Positions 36,219 to 45,617 of a stretch of DNA of 55,057 nt are shown here, in pieces. The DNA comes from Prochlorococcus sp. AG-355-J23 (lineage in GTDB: Bacteria > Cyanobacteriota > Cyanobacteriia > PCC-6307 > Cyanobiaceae). How positions within the stretch are numbered: position 1 is the stretch's first letter; every line of letters begins with the position of its first letter. A program made the translations under genes and the position numbers. Location of the stretch: assembly GCA_003278705.1 (NCBI GenBank), contig QCDR01000009.1:1-55057 (forward strand), in the 5' to 3' direction. A model generated the notes under the pieces. That model ran no database searches. It had not been told where the DNA came from and was given only the letters and a program-made list of their open reading frames with translations.

Positions 36219-37526
36219 ATGTATAAAGAAACGATCCTTTTATTAGACATAATAATATTATTAACATTTATCTTAGTGAGTTTAATACCCTTCAGATTAA
36301 TAAATTTAAAAAATAAATTAACGTTTGTTAATCCCTTAATTATTCATAATATTATCTTTTTATATTACTGTGTTTATTCTCCAATACAAAAAATATTTGA
36401 TGATAATCTCCTTTTTAGGGGGGTTGAAGTTATTGATTCTTTAACTGTTGCATGGACAGGTGCTTTAATAACAGTAACTTTTATATTAATAGGTTATTTT
36501 ATTCCTCAACTAAAACAAAACTTTTCCATTAAAACAAAATGCACTCTTAATTATAAACAAATTTGGCAATATGGTTTTTTAATTAATCTTGTTGGATTAT
36601 TATTATATTTTTTGGCTACAGGATTTGATATTTCAATATTTAATGCGTTTTCACCAAATAGAAGTCGAATTAATTTTTTAACTTTTGGCGGGAATTTCAA
36701 AAATTATCTAAATTACTCAATAAATTTCTTAATTACAGGTAGTTTTTTGACTACCGTAGCATCTTTTAAACTTAAGAAAAAAGTATTATTATCTCTTCTT
36801 ATTTTAATTTTAACTATTTCTATATATCTAAAATTTGGTTTTCGATATAGGCTGTTTTTTTTAATATCTCCAATATTTCTTTTTTATTTATTAAACTCTA
36901 AATCAAATATAAAAACTTTTTTTGCCTCAATACCAGTTGCCATATTTTTTGCAAATATGATTGAATTAGTAAGGACATATGGTAAGGGTCTCCAGCTTGA
37001 TATAATAGCAAATTATAATTTTGATAATTTATTGGAGAAAGGTCTTAGCGGGGCAGAGTCTGACATCTTTATATCTACTGCTGGAATTATGTCAATTATT
37101 CCAGATAAAATCAATTTTATATATTTTACGCCAATTATCCAAACTATCTTGTACCCAATTCCTAGTACTTTCATAGATAAGAAATCTTCAGAATATATTT
37201 TACGAGCTTTTGAAGTTTTATTATCAAGTCCTACTATTGGAAAAGGAGCCGCATTTTTAAATTTCGGAGAATATTATTACATGTTTGGCTGGGTAGGGAT
37301 TATAGTTTTTAGCACAATTTTTGGTTTTATTTTAAAAAAATTATGGATATGGATTAATCTTCATCAAGAAGAGCCATTAGCAATACCAGTATATTTACTT
37401 AACGTCAGTTACATTTTTATGATTATTTCTAGGGGTTATATGCCTCAACAAGTATTTTTGTATATTTTCTCTATTATGCCGATAAATTTAATTTATTTTT
37501 TCAATATGAAAAAAATAATTACTTAA
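36219..37526 (+). CDS. Multi-spanning membrane protein, Wzy-type polymerase candidate
   Basis: A 435-residue hydrophobic protein with about ten to eleven membrane segments and one large periplasmic loop near residues 240-330 (ELVRTYGKGLQLD to LLSSPTIGKGAAFLNFG). This layout, one long loop before the last helices, matches O-antigen/capsule polymerases; IGKGAAFLNFGEYYYMFGW is a good candidate for the polymerase-like catalytic stretch. Sequence conservation in Wzy is too low for certainty. It lies between glycosyltransferases in a run with 5-7 nt gaps, the expected position. A Wzx-like flippase was not found. Confidence 0.7.
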   Translation: MYKETILLLDIIILLTFILVSLIPFRLINLKNKLTFVNPLIIHNIIFLYYCVYSPIQKIFDDNLLFRGVEVIDSLTVAWTGALITVTFILIGYFIPQLKQNFSIKTKCTLNYKQIWQYGFLINLVGLLLYFLATGFDISIFNAFSPNRSRINFLTFGGNFKNYLNYSINFLITGSFLTTVASFKLKKKVLLSLLILILTISIYLKFGFRYRLFFLISPIFLFYLLNSKSNIKTFFASIPVAIFFANMIELVRTYGKGLQLDIIANYNFDNLLEKGLSGAESDIFISTAGIMSIIPDKINFIYFTPIIQTILYPIPSTFIDKKSSEYILRAFEVLLSSPTIGKGAAFLNFGEYYYMFGWVGIIVFSTIFGFILKKLWIWINLHQEEPLAIPVYLLNVSYIFMIISRGYMPQQVFLYIFSIMPINLIYFFNMKKIIT

Positions 37527-37533
37527 TTTTCAA

Positions 37534-38616
37534 ATGCTTAATGTGGTTCATATCTCTTATACAAAATCATTGGAGGATGGTGGGATTTTTACTTATATAT
37601 ATAACCTACAAAAAAACCTTTTAAAAAGTAATATTAAAAGTTATTGGATAACTACTAAAAATATAAATAATAAAGATTTTAATTCAAGTTTTTTTGATTC
37701 TATAAAAGTTTTAAATCCAGATATTATTCATATACATGGTTTATGGAGAAAACCTACCAGGATAATTAAAGAGCTTAGAAACATTTCTGAAAACATCATT
37801 GTTTCTCCACATGGCATGCTTAATAAAGAACTTTTTAATCAATCAAAATTTAAAAAACAAGTTTCAATGTTTTTATTTGAAAAAAGAAATTTAGAACTTA
37901 TCAAAACTTTTCACGCCTTAAATGCATATGAAACAAAATCTATAAAGTATTTTTACCCTTTGAAGCCATCACATGTTGTATCCACTGGTATTGAAATGCC
38001 TGAAGAATATCAAAATAAAAATTTAGTTAATAAAGATTTAAAAAGATTATTAAATAATAGAAAAATTATCTTATATCTTGGAAGATTAGTTAGTAGAAAA
38101 GGTATCAAAGAGTTAATAAAAGCTTGGTTAAATTTAAATAAAGATTCCTGCAACACTCAATGGCTTTTAGTATTTGCGGGATTTGGGCCATTATCAAAAT
38201 TATTAAAAAGACTAAATAAAGATAAAAGAAATCGTATATTATTTATTGGAGAAGTATATGGCGAAGAAAAAGATTACTTATTAAGAAGTTCTACAGCTTT
38301 TATTTTGCCTTCAAATGGAGAGGGTACTCCCATATCTGCTCTAGAAGCGCTTTCATATAAAACAGTTTGCTTACTTACTAACGAATGTAATTTAGAAAAT
38401 TTGAACACTAAAAATATTTCTTATAGGATAGAAAAAAACTCTAAAAGTATTGAAGATAATTTAAAAATTTTATTTAAATTAAATGAAATAGAAATACATA
38501 ACAAAAAACAAATGGGTTTTAACTATATAGAAAAGGAACATAATTGGGCATCAACTACCCAAGAGATGATAAATTTATATAAAAAAGTTTTAAGAAAATC
38601 TCAGAGAAAAATATAA
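37534..38616 (+). CDS. Family 4 glycosyltransferase
   Basis: A 360-residue GT-B enzyme. N-terminal NVVHISYTKSLEDGGIFTYIYNL, then IHIHGLWRKPT, VSPHGMLNKELF (the HGM segment common in WcaC/WcaI-like enzymes), and donor-domain ILYLGRLVSRKGIKELIKAW, LVFAGFGP, FILPSNGEGTPISALEALSYK. The E-x7-E acidic motif is EGTPISALE. Substrate unknown. It lies between Wzy and an acetyltransferase, with gaps of 7 and 4 nt. Confidence 0.9.
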   Translation: MLNVVHISYTKSLEDGGIFTYIYNLQKNLLKSNIKSYWITTKNINNKDFNSSFFDSIKVLNPDIIHIHGLWRKPTRIIKELRNISENIIVSPHGMLNKELFNQSKFKKQVSMFLFEKRNLELIKTFHALNAYETKSIKYFYPLKPSHVVSTGIEMPEEYQNKNLVNKDLKRLLNNRKIILYLGRLVSRKGIKELIKAWLNLNKDSCNTQWLLVFAGFGPLSKLLKRLNKDKRNRILFIGEVYGEEKDYLLRSSTAFILPSNGEGTPISALEALSYKTVCLLTNECNLENLNTKNISYRIEKNSKSIEDNLKILFKLNEIEIHNKKQMGFNYIEKEHNWASTTQEMINLYKKVLRKSQRKI

Positions 38617-38620
38617 AATC

Positions 38621-39157
38621 ATGAGATGTCAAAATCTGAAAGAATATAAAACACCAGAATCATGGAATAGAGGAGCATCTTTTTTTAAAGAATTATTATG
38701 GGTAACTATATTCAAACCTATTGTTAAAAGCAGCTTTCCAGGATCAAAATGGAGAATAATTTGTTTAATTATTTTTGGAGCAGATATAGGAAAAGGTATA
38801 AGATTATCTTCAAGTTTAAATGTAACAATGCCATGGAGATTAAAAATTGGGAATTTTTGTTGGATTGGTGAAGAAACTTGGATTAATAATTTAGCATTAG
38901 TGAGCATTGCTGAAAATGTTTGTATTTCACAAGGCGTTTACTTTTGCACAGGCAATCACAACTATAAAAAATCATCATTTGATCTAATGGTTAAACCAAT
39001 AGTTATTGATTCAGATGTATGGATTGGTGCTAAATCTATTATTGGACCAGGTTATAAAATAGGTAAGGGTTCAATAATTACTCTGGGATCTATTATTAGG
39101 GAAGACATACCAGAAAATAGTATTTATAAAAAAAATCAGATCTACAACTTTTCATAA
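38621..39157 (+). CDS. Sugar O-acetyltransferase, left-handed beta-helix (WcaF-like)
   Basis: A 178-residue acetyl-CoA-dependent transferase. The N-terminal ESWNRGASFFKELLW is typical of WcaF/VatD-type acetyltransferases, and hexapeptide repeats run through IGNFCWIGEETWINNLALVS, with the catalytic His in TGNHNYKKSS, then DVWIGAKSIIGPGYKIGKGSIIT. It presumably O-acetylates a sugar of the repeat unit. It sits between GT4 and GT2 genes with 4- and 5-nt gaps. Confidence 0.9.
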   Translation: MRCQNLKEYKTPESWNRGASFFKELLWVTIFKPIVKSSFPGSKWRIICLIIFGADIGKGIRLSSSLNVTMPWRLKIGNFCWIGEETWINNLALVSIAENVCISQGVYFCTGNHNYKKSSFDLMVKPIVIDSDVWIGAKSIIGPGYKIGKGSIITLGSIIREDIPENSIYKKNQIYNFS

Positions 39158-39162
39158 ATTGA

Positions 39163-39948
39163 ATGAACAAATTTCACTTAATCGTACCAACAAAAAACTC
39201 ATATAAAATTCTTAATAAACTAATCAATTCAGTTAAGAAACAAACTCATGAAAATTGGTCAGTAATTTTTATTGATGGCAATTCCAGCAAGGAGCATAAA
39301 GATTGGCTTAAAGAATTCTGTAAAAAGGACAAGAGGTTTTTTTACTCAAAACAAAGAAAAATATATCAAGGTATTTATGGAGCAATGAATCAAGGATTGC
39401 AATTTATAGAAAAAAATAGCTGGGTTTTGTTTTTAGGATCTGATGATTGGATAATTGAGCCAAATACATTTGAAAAATTAAATAAAAACTTAAAAAGTCT
39501 TTCCACGCAAAACTTAGATCTAGTTGTTTGTAAAGGTAAATATTTTAGATTAAATAAATCTTTCTATAGAAATTCCTTCTTTACAAAAAAATTTAAAGAT
39601 GAGGAGATTAACTTAAAAACTTTCAAGAATCTTTTATTTCGAGGTTTAACACCACCACATCAAGCAACACTTATGCGCAGTACTATATTCTCTGCAGAAT
39701 ATAAATATGATGATAATTTTATAATCGCTGGAGATTTGGATTTCTTTTGTAAATTATGTAATAAAGAAAATTTATCAATATTTCTATTAGATCTCTTTAT
39801 AGTTTCTATTTCCTGTGGTGGAATAAGTTCTAGAAACCACCTGAAGAGATTTAGCGAAGTTTTAAAAAGTTATATAAGTTTATTTGATAAATTATTTTTT
39901 ATTCCTTTTTTAAATAGATATTTTTTAAAAATATTTAGATTAAAATGA
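39163..39948 (+). CDS. Family 2 glycosyltransferase
   Basis: A 261-residue GT-A enzyme. HLIVPTKNSYKILNKLINSV, IDGNSSKEHKDWLKEF, YQGIYGAMNQGLQF and LGSDDWII are the GT2 nucleotide-, acceptor- and DxD-equivalent segments; a long helix-rich C terminus follows. It shares an ATGA overlap with the next gene. It resembles the WcaA/WbbD-type 'PGL' enzymes in length, but no substrate can be assigned. Confidence 0.88.
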   Translation: MNKFHLIVPTKNSYKILNKLINSVKKQTHENWSVIFIDGNSSKEHKDWLKEFCKKDKRFFYSKQRKIYQGIYGAMNQGLQFIEKNSWVLFLGSDDWIIEPNTFEKLNKNLKSLSTQNLDLVVCKGKYFRLNKSFYRNSFFTKKFKDEEINLKTFKNLLFRGLTPPHQATLMRSTIFSAEYKYDDNFIIAGDLDFFCKLCNKENLSIFLLDLFIVSISCGGISSRNHLKRFSEVLKSYISLFDKLFFIPFLNRYFLKIFRLK

Positions 39949-40844
39949 AAAGTATTCTCTTATTTGGAAGTTCAACAAATACAGGTATTTATATTAATAA
40001 CAATTATGATGTATTTACGAATTATTCTAAAGTTTATAAATTTTCTAGGGGACAAAACTCAGATTTTCATATTGATTTAAAAAAATATAATTTCCCAACA
40101 GAAATTTTCCTTGATAAAAAATTTGTAATTGTAAGCCTTGCACCAATTTGGTTATTTGTCCCTTATCTAGAATCATTACTTCATACAAAAAAAGTTGATA
40201 AGAAGAATATTTTAGGTTTAATAGTAGCTTCCTCAACCTCTGCTATTACAAAAAAATATGCCTGGAACAAATATGATCAAGAATTATCAGAGAAATTAAT
40301 TTTCTGGGAGAAAAAACTATCGTACTTGAAAAAAAAATATAATTTAAAAAACGTTACTTTAATTAGGCCTACATTGATTTATGGAGACATTGGTAGTAAT
40401 TCTGATAAGAACTTTAGTATTCTTTTTAATCTAATGAAAAAAACTAATGTTTTATTTATCCCTAAAGAAACTGGCCTTAGACAACCAGTTCATTTTTCTC
40501 AATTAGGAGCGTCTATTTTAAATATAAGCAACTCATTTATTCAAACTAGTAAAGATCAAAAGAGATTAAGCATTATAAACTTAGGAGGAGATGAAGAATT
40601 AACCTATGAGGAAATTATATACAGGTTAGATAAAAATTTGCCAAAAAATAGTATTTTCGGCAAATCTATAATCATGAAAATTCCAAATAGAATATTTTTC
40701 TTATTTTGTATGCCTATTTTAATTTTTTCTCCAAAGTTATACGAAGCTATTCAAAGAACAACAATAAACATGAGTGGATTCAAAAAATCGTATAAGATAT
40801 CTGGTAATAATAAAGAAAAATTTCCTATTAAATCAAATATTTAG
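39945..40844 (+). CDS. Atypical SDR / NAD-dependent sugar epimerase-like protein
   Basis: A 299-residue Rossmann-fold protein. KSILLFGSSTNTGIYI has an imperfect dinucleotide motif (GSSTNTG), and ASSTSAITKKYAW followed by NKYDQELSEKLIFW looks like the Ser and Tyr/Lys region of an SDR, though the Y-x3-K spacing is not convincing. RPTLIYGDIGSNSDKNFS fits a substrate/cofactor segment. Such proteins often stand beside WecA/WbpL-type transferases as UDP-N-acetylhexosamine epimerase-like partners; that gene follows 8 nt downstream. The N-terminal motif makes cofactor binding uncertain. Confidence 0.6.
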   Translation: MKSILLFGSSTNTGIYINNNYDVFTNYSKVYKFSRGQNSDFHIDLKKYNFPTEIFLDKKFVIVSLAPIWLFVPYLESLLHTKKVDKKNILGLIVASSTSAITKKYAWNKYDQELSEKLIFWEKKLSYLKKKYNLKNVTLIRPTLIYGDIGSNSDKNFSILFNLMKKTNVLFIPKETGLRQPVHFSQLGASILNISNSFIQTSKDQKRLSIINLGGDEELTYEEIIYRLDKNLPKNSIFGKSIIMKIPNRIFFLFCMPILIFSPKLYEAIQRTTINMSGFKKSYKISGNNKEKFPIKSNI

Positions 40845-40852
40845 AAAGCTTT

Positions 40853-41833
40853 ATGGGTTATTCTTTAATAATTTTAATTTTTTCATTTTTAATTAGTAAT
40901 AAATTATATAAACAATTTATACGTATATCATCTAAAAAATTTCTTGATATACCAAATGAAAGAAGTATGCATTCTTCTCCAATTCCTAGGGGTGGTGGGA
41001 TCATATTCTCTTCTATAACAATTTTTTCAAGCCTTATTTATACATTTATTTTTGGATACTCGAATATCTTAATAATTCCAATTTCATTAATACCTTTATG
41101 TGTAGTTGGTATTTTGGATGATCTTTATTCTTTGAAGCCATTTATCAAATATCTTACTCAATTCATTATTTCAATTTTTATTTTTTTTCTTGGAGATCTT
41201 TTTATTAATTTCAATATTAATAATTACCTTAATGCACTTTTATTCTTATTAATAATTATTTTCTTTACAGGAATAATCAATTTTATAAATTTTATGGATG
41301 GAATTGATGGATTAGTTTGTAGTTGTATGCTGATTTCTATTTCTACTAGCTGTATTATTTTAGGTATTGATAAAAATATTTTATTTCTATTAGGTTCCTT
41401 ATTATCTTTTACAATTTTCAACTGGCAACCAGCAAAATTATTTATGGGTGATATTGGCAGTACTTTTCTCGCAGCTATCAATATTGCTATTATTATCCAA
41501 TCTAATGATCTAATTGAAGCTTTAGGACTTTTACTTATTTTAACTCCATTATTGATTGATCCTTTTGTTTGTATAATTAGGAGATATTTTTATAGTGAAA
41601 ATATTTTTAAAGCCCACAGATTACATTTATATCAAAGACTAAAATTAGCAGGTATGAATGATGCAAAAATTTGTACAATATATATATTCTCCACTCTTCT
41701 TTTTTCTATAAGTAATATATTTTTTAATATAAAATTCCTATTAATGATTTTTTTAATTACAATTTCCATTGGAATTTATCTTGATCAGAAAATTTCACAG
41801 CCTTTTATAAAAACATTAAATAATTCAAAATAA
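40853..41833 (+). CDS. Polyprenyl-phosphate N-acetylhexosamine-1-phosphate transferase (WecA/WbpL-like)
   Basis: A 326-residue polytopic enzyme of the MraY/WecA superfamily that attaches an N-acetylhexosamine-1-phosphate to undecaprenyl phosphate. GILDDLYSLKP carries the Asp pair, NFMDGIDGLVC the middle Asp motif, FMGDIGSTFLAA a further motif and HRLHLYQRL the cytoplasmic His loop. The length and His motif favour the WbpL-type over MraY. It is a second, different initiating transferase in the window, beside that at 2-1309. It is followed by a WbpM/CapD-type dehydratase, the usual pairing for 6-deoxy-N-acetylhexosamine starts such as QuiNAc or FucNAc. Confidence 0.92.
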   Translation: MGYSLIILIFSFLISNKLYKQFIRISSKKFLDIPNERSMHSSPIPRGGGIIFSSITIFSSLIYTFIFGYSNILIIPISLIPLCVVGILDDLYSLKPFIKYLTQFIISIFIFFLGDLFINFNINNYLNALLFLLIIIFFTGIINFINFMDGIDGLVCSCMLISISTSCIILGIDKNILFLLGSLLSFTIFNWQPAKLFMGDIGSTFLAAINIAIIIQSNDLIEALGLLLILTPLLIDPFVCIIRRYFYSENIFKAHRLHLYQRLKLAGMNDAKICTIYIFSTLLFSISNIFFNIKFLLMIFLITISIGIYLDQKISQPFIKTLNNSK

Positions 41834-41838
41834 AAAAA

Positions 41839-43743
41839 ATGATTCTACTGAAATTAAAATTTTTAAAATTAAAAGTTTATAAATCCATAGAAAAATTTTT
41901 GAATTCCAAAAAAATTTATAGAAAATTAATATTAATTGTTCTTGATTATTTATTTATTTATATTTCATGGATTATAGCTTTGATTTTTGCAAAAGATTTT
42001 AATCAAATAATTAATATACGCTCTATTCTTTTTCATTTTTGGTCGATTCAAATTTTAGCATTACCTATTTATATTCTTACAAATCAATATAAGCCATTAA
42101 CAAGATTTATTAATACCACATCTTTTTATAATATCATTGCAAGAAACACTTTTTTGATATCATTACCAATTCTATATTTAGATATTGCAAGATTTAAGAA
42201 AGTCGAATTAACTTTTTGGTTAATTTTTCTATTTTTAATTTTGCTATTTCAAATTGGTTATAGATTTTTTATTAGGGATTTAATAAACCAATTAATCAAA
42301 TCAAAAAAAACTAATACTTGTAAAAGGGCAGCCATTTATAAAGCTGATTTTTATGGGTTTCAATTATCAAAACTTATCCAAATTGAGGCGGATTATAGTG
42401 TGGCTTGTTTTTTAGATGATTCACCTTCATTAATTGGAAACTCAATAAATTCAATACCGATTAAAAATATTAAAGAATTTGATAATAATATAGAAAAAAT
42501 AGATGCATTAATAATCCCTGCAGGAGCTGGGCCAATATATAAGCTGAAATCATTAATTGAGGAATTTGAGTCCAAAGATATTAATGTTTTATATTTATCT
42601 CCCTTAAAATCTATTAAAGATGTAAATGCATTAAAAAAATTTAGTACAAAAATCGATCAAAAAGAGATTTTAGGAAGGCCCGAAATTGAACCTTCAAAAA
42701 GCTTATTAGAAAAAAGCATAAATAATATGGTCTCTGTTTGTATAACTGGAGCAGGAGGTTCAATAGGTAGCGAATTGTGCAGGCAAACTATTTTAATGCG
42801 ACCTAAATATCTTATAATGATAGATTTCTGCGAGTATAATTTATTTAAAATTAATCAAGAATTAGAAGAATTAAATATTAATGAAACAATATTGATTCCA
42901 AAATTGGTTAATGCAGAAAATGAACTAATTTTAGAAAAAATTTTTAAAAAATATAATGTGAATATAATCTTTCATGCAGCAGCATATAAACATGTCGGAA
43001 TAGTTGAAATAAATCCTTTAGAAGGTTTAAGAAATAACTTGTTAGCTACTAGATCAATATGTAGGGCAGCCATAAAAAACAATGTCAAAAAAATGATATT
43101 AGTTTCATCTGATAAGGCAGTTAGGCCTACAAATATAATGGGAGGAAGTAAATTTTTATCAGAATTAATTGTTAAAGAATTTTCTAAAGAGAATTCTTAC
43201 TCAACAAAATTTGCCATAGTGAGATTTGGTAATGTTATTGATTCATCAGGCTCTGTAATACCAATTTTTAGAGAGCAGATAAAGAATGGGGGGCCCATTA
43301 CTATTACCCATCCAGATATGGAAAGATTTTTCATGACCATATCAGAAGCAGTTGAACTAGTTCTACAATCTTCAGTACTCACTAAGGGCGGGGAGACTTT
43401 CATACTGGATATGGGAAAACCTATAAAAATAATTGATATTGCAAAAAAAATGATCCACAATAGTGGTTTAAAAATAAAAGAACCGAATCATAAAAATGGT
43501 GATATTGAGATAAAGATTATTGGAATAAGAAAAGGAGAAAAATTAAAGGAAGAACTTATTATTAATGGGAATATTGTTAAAACCTTTCATCCATTAATAT
43601 ATAAAGCAGAAGAAAATGTATTTTTAGAAAGAGATGTACATAATAAGATTAACCAAATAATCGATTTATCTAAAGAACTAAATGAAGAAAATGCTTTAAC
43701 GTATTACGAGCAAATAATGGATATATATAATTCAACCTTATAG
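41839..43743 (+). CDS. UDP-N-acetylhexosamine 4,6-dehydratase, membrane-bound (WbpM/CapD-like)
   Basis: A 634-residue protein with four membrane helices in residues ~25-140, a first Rossmann-like domain about 155-275 and a C-terminal catalytic SDR domain. The latter has CITGAGGSIGSELCRQ, HAAAYKHVGIVEINP, and the SSDKAVRPTNIMGGSKFLSE segment, where Met replaces the usual catalytic Tyr and Lys follows (SMK triad of WbpM). RFGNVIDSSGSVIP is also typical. It should make UDP-4-keto-6-deoxy-GlcNAc, the precursor of QuiNAc or FucNAc for the WecA-like enzyme encoded just upstream. Confidence 0.93.
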   Translation: MILLKLKFLKLKVYKSIEKFLNSKKIYRKLILIVLDYLFIYISWIIALIFAKDFNQIINIRSILFHFWSIQILALPIYILTNQYKPLTRFINTTSFYNIIARNTFLISLPILYLDIARFKKVELTFWLIFLFLILLFQIGYRFFIRDLINQLIKSKKTNTCKRAAIYKADFYGFQLSKLIQIEADYSVACFLDDSPSLIGNSINSIPIKNIKEFDNNIEKIDALIIPAGAGPIYKLKSLIEEFESKDINVLYLSPLKSIKDVNALKKFSTKIDQKEILGRPEIEPSKSLLEKSINNMVSVCITGAGGSIGSELCRQTILMRPKYLIMIDFCEYNLFKINQELEELNINETILIPKLVNAENELILEKIFKKYNVNIIFHAAAYKHVGIVEINPLEGLRNNLLATRSICRAAIKNNVKKMILVSSDKAVRPTNIMGGSKFLSELIVKEFSKENSYSTKFAIVRFGNVIDSSGSVIPIFREQIKNGGPITITHPDMERFFMTISEAVELVLQSSVLTKGGETFILDMGKPIKIIDIAKKMIHNSGLKIKEPNHKNGDIEIKIIGIRKGEKLKEELIINGNIVKTFHPLIYKAEENVFLERDVHNKINQIIDLSKELNEENALTYYEQIMDIYNSTL

Positions 43744-43757
43744 AAATATTTAGATTA

Positions 43758-45206
43758 ATGACCAATTCATCCTCAGATAATATGCAAAAAGAGTTGAATA
43801 TTCTAGCTGTTGACCTTGATGGAACATTAATTAAGTCTGATATGTTATTTGAAAGTTTTTGGTCAGCATTTTCAAATGACTATTCTGTCCCACTTAAATC
43901 TTTGTATGTATTAACTAAAGGAAAAGCTTATCTAAAAAATTTTTTATACAACAAATCAACTATTAATATTAAGACTCTTCCATATAATCAGAAAGTAATT
44001 GATTTTATTAAATCTCACCGAGTAAATGGCGGGCAAGTTGCCTTGGTAACCGGTAGTGATCAAAGGTTAGCTTTTGAAATTGCCGATCATCTTAATTTAT
44101 TTGACTTTGTATATGGAACTTCAAATAGTAAAAACCTTACAGGATCTAATAAAGCAAATTTTCAGAAAGAAATTTTTGGATTAAAGAAATTTGATTATAT
44201 TGGAAATGCAATTGAAGATACATCTTGCTGGGAATATGCTGATAAGGCTATAACTATAAATGCCAAAAAAAATATCAAAAGAAGTTGTGAGAAAGTAAAT
44301 AGCAATTCTTTACATTTGAAAAATCCAGATCAACCTAATTTAATATTCAATTTCTTAAAAGAAATTAGAACTTATCAATGGATTAAAAATACTCTTGTTT
44401 TCCTACCTTTAATTGCAGCTAAGAAATTTGATTACATTTCTATAGGTCAATCAAGCTTAGCTTTTTTTGCGTTTAGCTTTGTAGCCTCTAGTGTTTATAT
44501 TTTAAATGATTTAATAGATCTTAAAAGTGACAGAGATCATGCAAAAAAATGCAACCGACCATTTGCTTCAGGATCCTTATCTTTATTTCATGGATCTATT
44601 GGTGGTTGCATATTGTTAATTTTAGGATTTACTTGCGCTTTTAAAATTAGCTTATTATTTGCAATCGTTTTGGCTATCTACTACACATCTACAGTTGGTT
44701 ACTCAATATTTTTAAAGAAAAAACCGTTATTTGATATTTTTCTTTTAACAGGACTTTACACAATAAGGATAGTAGGTGGTGGGGTTGCAACAAATTTAGA
44801 AATTTCATTCTGGCTATTGGCTTTTTCTGTTTTTATTTTTTTATCACTTGCTTCTATCAAGAGAGAAGCAGAACTTATTGAATTACGCGAAAGAGGTGCA
44901 TTTGAAATGAAAGGTAGGGGATACAAATCAAATGATTTAAATTTCATAAGCATTATTTCAATTTCTAGTGGCCTAATGTCATCATTAGTTTTAGCTTTAT
45001 ATATTAATTCTCCTAAAGTTTTAGATTTCTATAACAACCCTCAATTACTTTGGATTGCATGTTTTCTATTTTTATTTTGGATTTTAAGAATATCTTTTAA
45101 AACTCAAAGAGGAGAAATGGAATATGATCCAATCATATTCGCTTTAAAAGACAATATTAGTAAAATAATTTTTTTAATCATATTTATTTTTGTCTTAATT
45201 GCTTAA
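43758..45206 (+). CDS. HAD phosphatase-UbiA fusion, polyprenyl-phosphate phosphoribosyltransferase-like
   Basis: A 482-residue fusion. Residues ~14-190 are a HAD phosphatase: VDLDGTLIKSD with D19 and D21, LVTGSDQRL, and YIGNAIEDTSCWEYAD. Residues ~195-482 are a UbiA-type prenyltransferase with NDLIDLKSDRDHAKKCNRP (NDxxDxxxD, near 249) and about nine helices. UbiA of this branch (Rv3806c in mycobacteria) joins PRPP to decaprenyl phosphate; its product needs a 5'-phosphatase. The HAD domain fused in cis would do that step. It opens the cassette UbiA-GtrA-DprE1-DprE2, so the product should be polyprenyl-phosphoryl-ribose, later arabinose. Confidence 0.88.
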   Translation: MTNSSSDNMQKELNILAVDLDGTLIKSDMLFESFWSAFSNDYSVPLKSLYVLTKGKAYLKNFLYNKSTINIKTLPYNQKVIDFIKSHRVNGGQVALVTGSDQRLAFEIADHLNLFDFVYGTSNSKNLTGSNKANFQKEIFGLKKFDYIGNAIEDTSCWEYADKAITINAKKNIKRSCEKVNSNSLHLKNPDQPNLIFNFLKEIRTYQWIKNTLVFLPLIAAKKFDYISIGQSSLAFFAFSFVASSVYILNDLIDLKSDRDHAKKCNRPFASGSLSLFHGSIGGCILLILGFTCAFKISLLFAIVLAIYYTSTVGYSIFLKKKPLFDIFLLTGLYTIRIVGGGVATNLEISFWLLAFSVFIFLSLASIKREAELIELRERGAFEMKGRGYKSNDLNFISIISISSGLMSSLVLALYINSPKVLDFYNNPQLLWIACFLFLFWILRISFKTQRGEMEYDPIIFALKDNISKIIFLIIFIFVLIA

Positions 45207-45212
45207 GTATTA

Positions 45213-45617
45213 ATGAACAGAAAAAGGAAAGTTATTCTATACATCTTATTTGCGATAGTAGCAACTATTGCTAATCTTTGTACTCAAAGAGTCGTTTTAT
45301 CTTTTAATAATACGAATTTATTTTTTCTTTTTGCACTGTTTATTGGTACATTGGTTGGTTTATTAATAAAGTTTTTTCTTGATAAAAATTGGATATTTTT
45401 TGACAGTGCAAAAGGTTTTAAATCTCAAGGCAAAAAATTTGGAAGATATACAGCGATGGGGATTTTTTCCACAATAATATTTTGGGGTACAGAAACTATA
45501 TTTTGGTTTATATGGCAAAAAGATAATATTAGAGAATTTGGAGCTCTTTTAGGATTATCGATAGGGTATATTATCAAATATAAACTTGATAAACGGTTTG
45601 TTTTTGAAAAAAAATAA
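45213..45617 (+). CDS. GtrA-family membrane protein
   Basis: A 134-residue protein with four predicted helices. VTPIN-like helix 1 VILYILFAIVATIANL, FLFALFIGTLVGLLIKFFL, a Lys-rich loop and GIFSTIIFWGTETIFWF are the GtrA pattern, ending with a TM and YKLDKRFVF. GtrA proteins bind or flip polyprenyl-linked sugars; Rv3789 in the mycobacterial arabinan locus belongs to this family. It starts 6 nt after the UbiA gene, and DprE1 begins inside its 3' end. Confidence 0.85.
   Translation: MNRKRKVILYILFAIVATIANLCTQRVVLSFNNTNLFFLFALFIGTLVGLLIKFFLDKNWIFFDSAKGFKSQGKKFGRYTAMGIFSTIIFWGTETIFWFIWQKDNIREFGALLGLSIGYIIKYKLDKRFVFEKK

Noticed and set aside
40853..41833. MraY, the peptidoglycan transferase
   Set aside because: The His motif, the glycan neighbours and the length fit WecA/WbpL; no mur genes are near.
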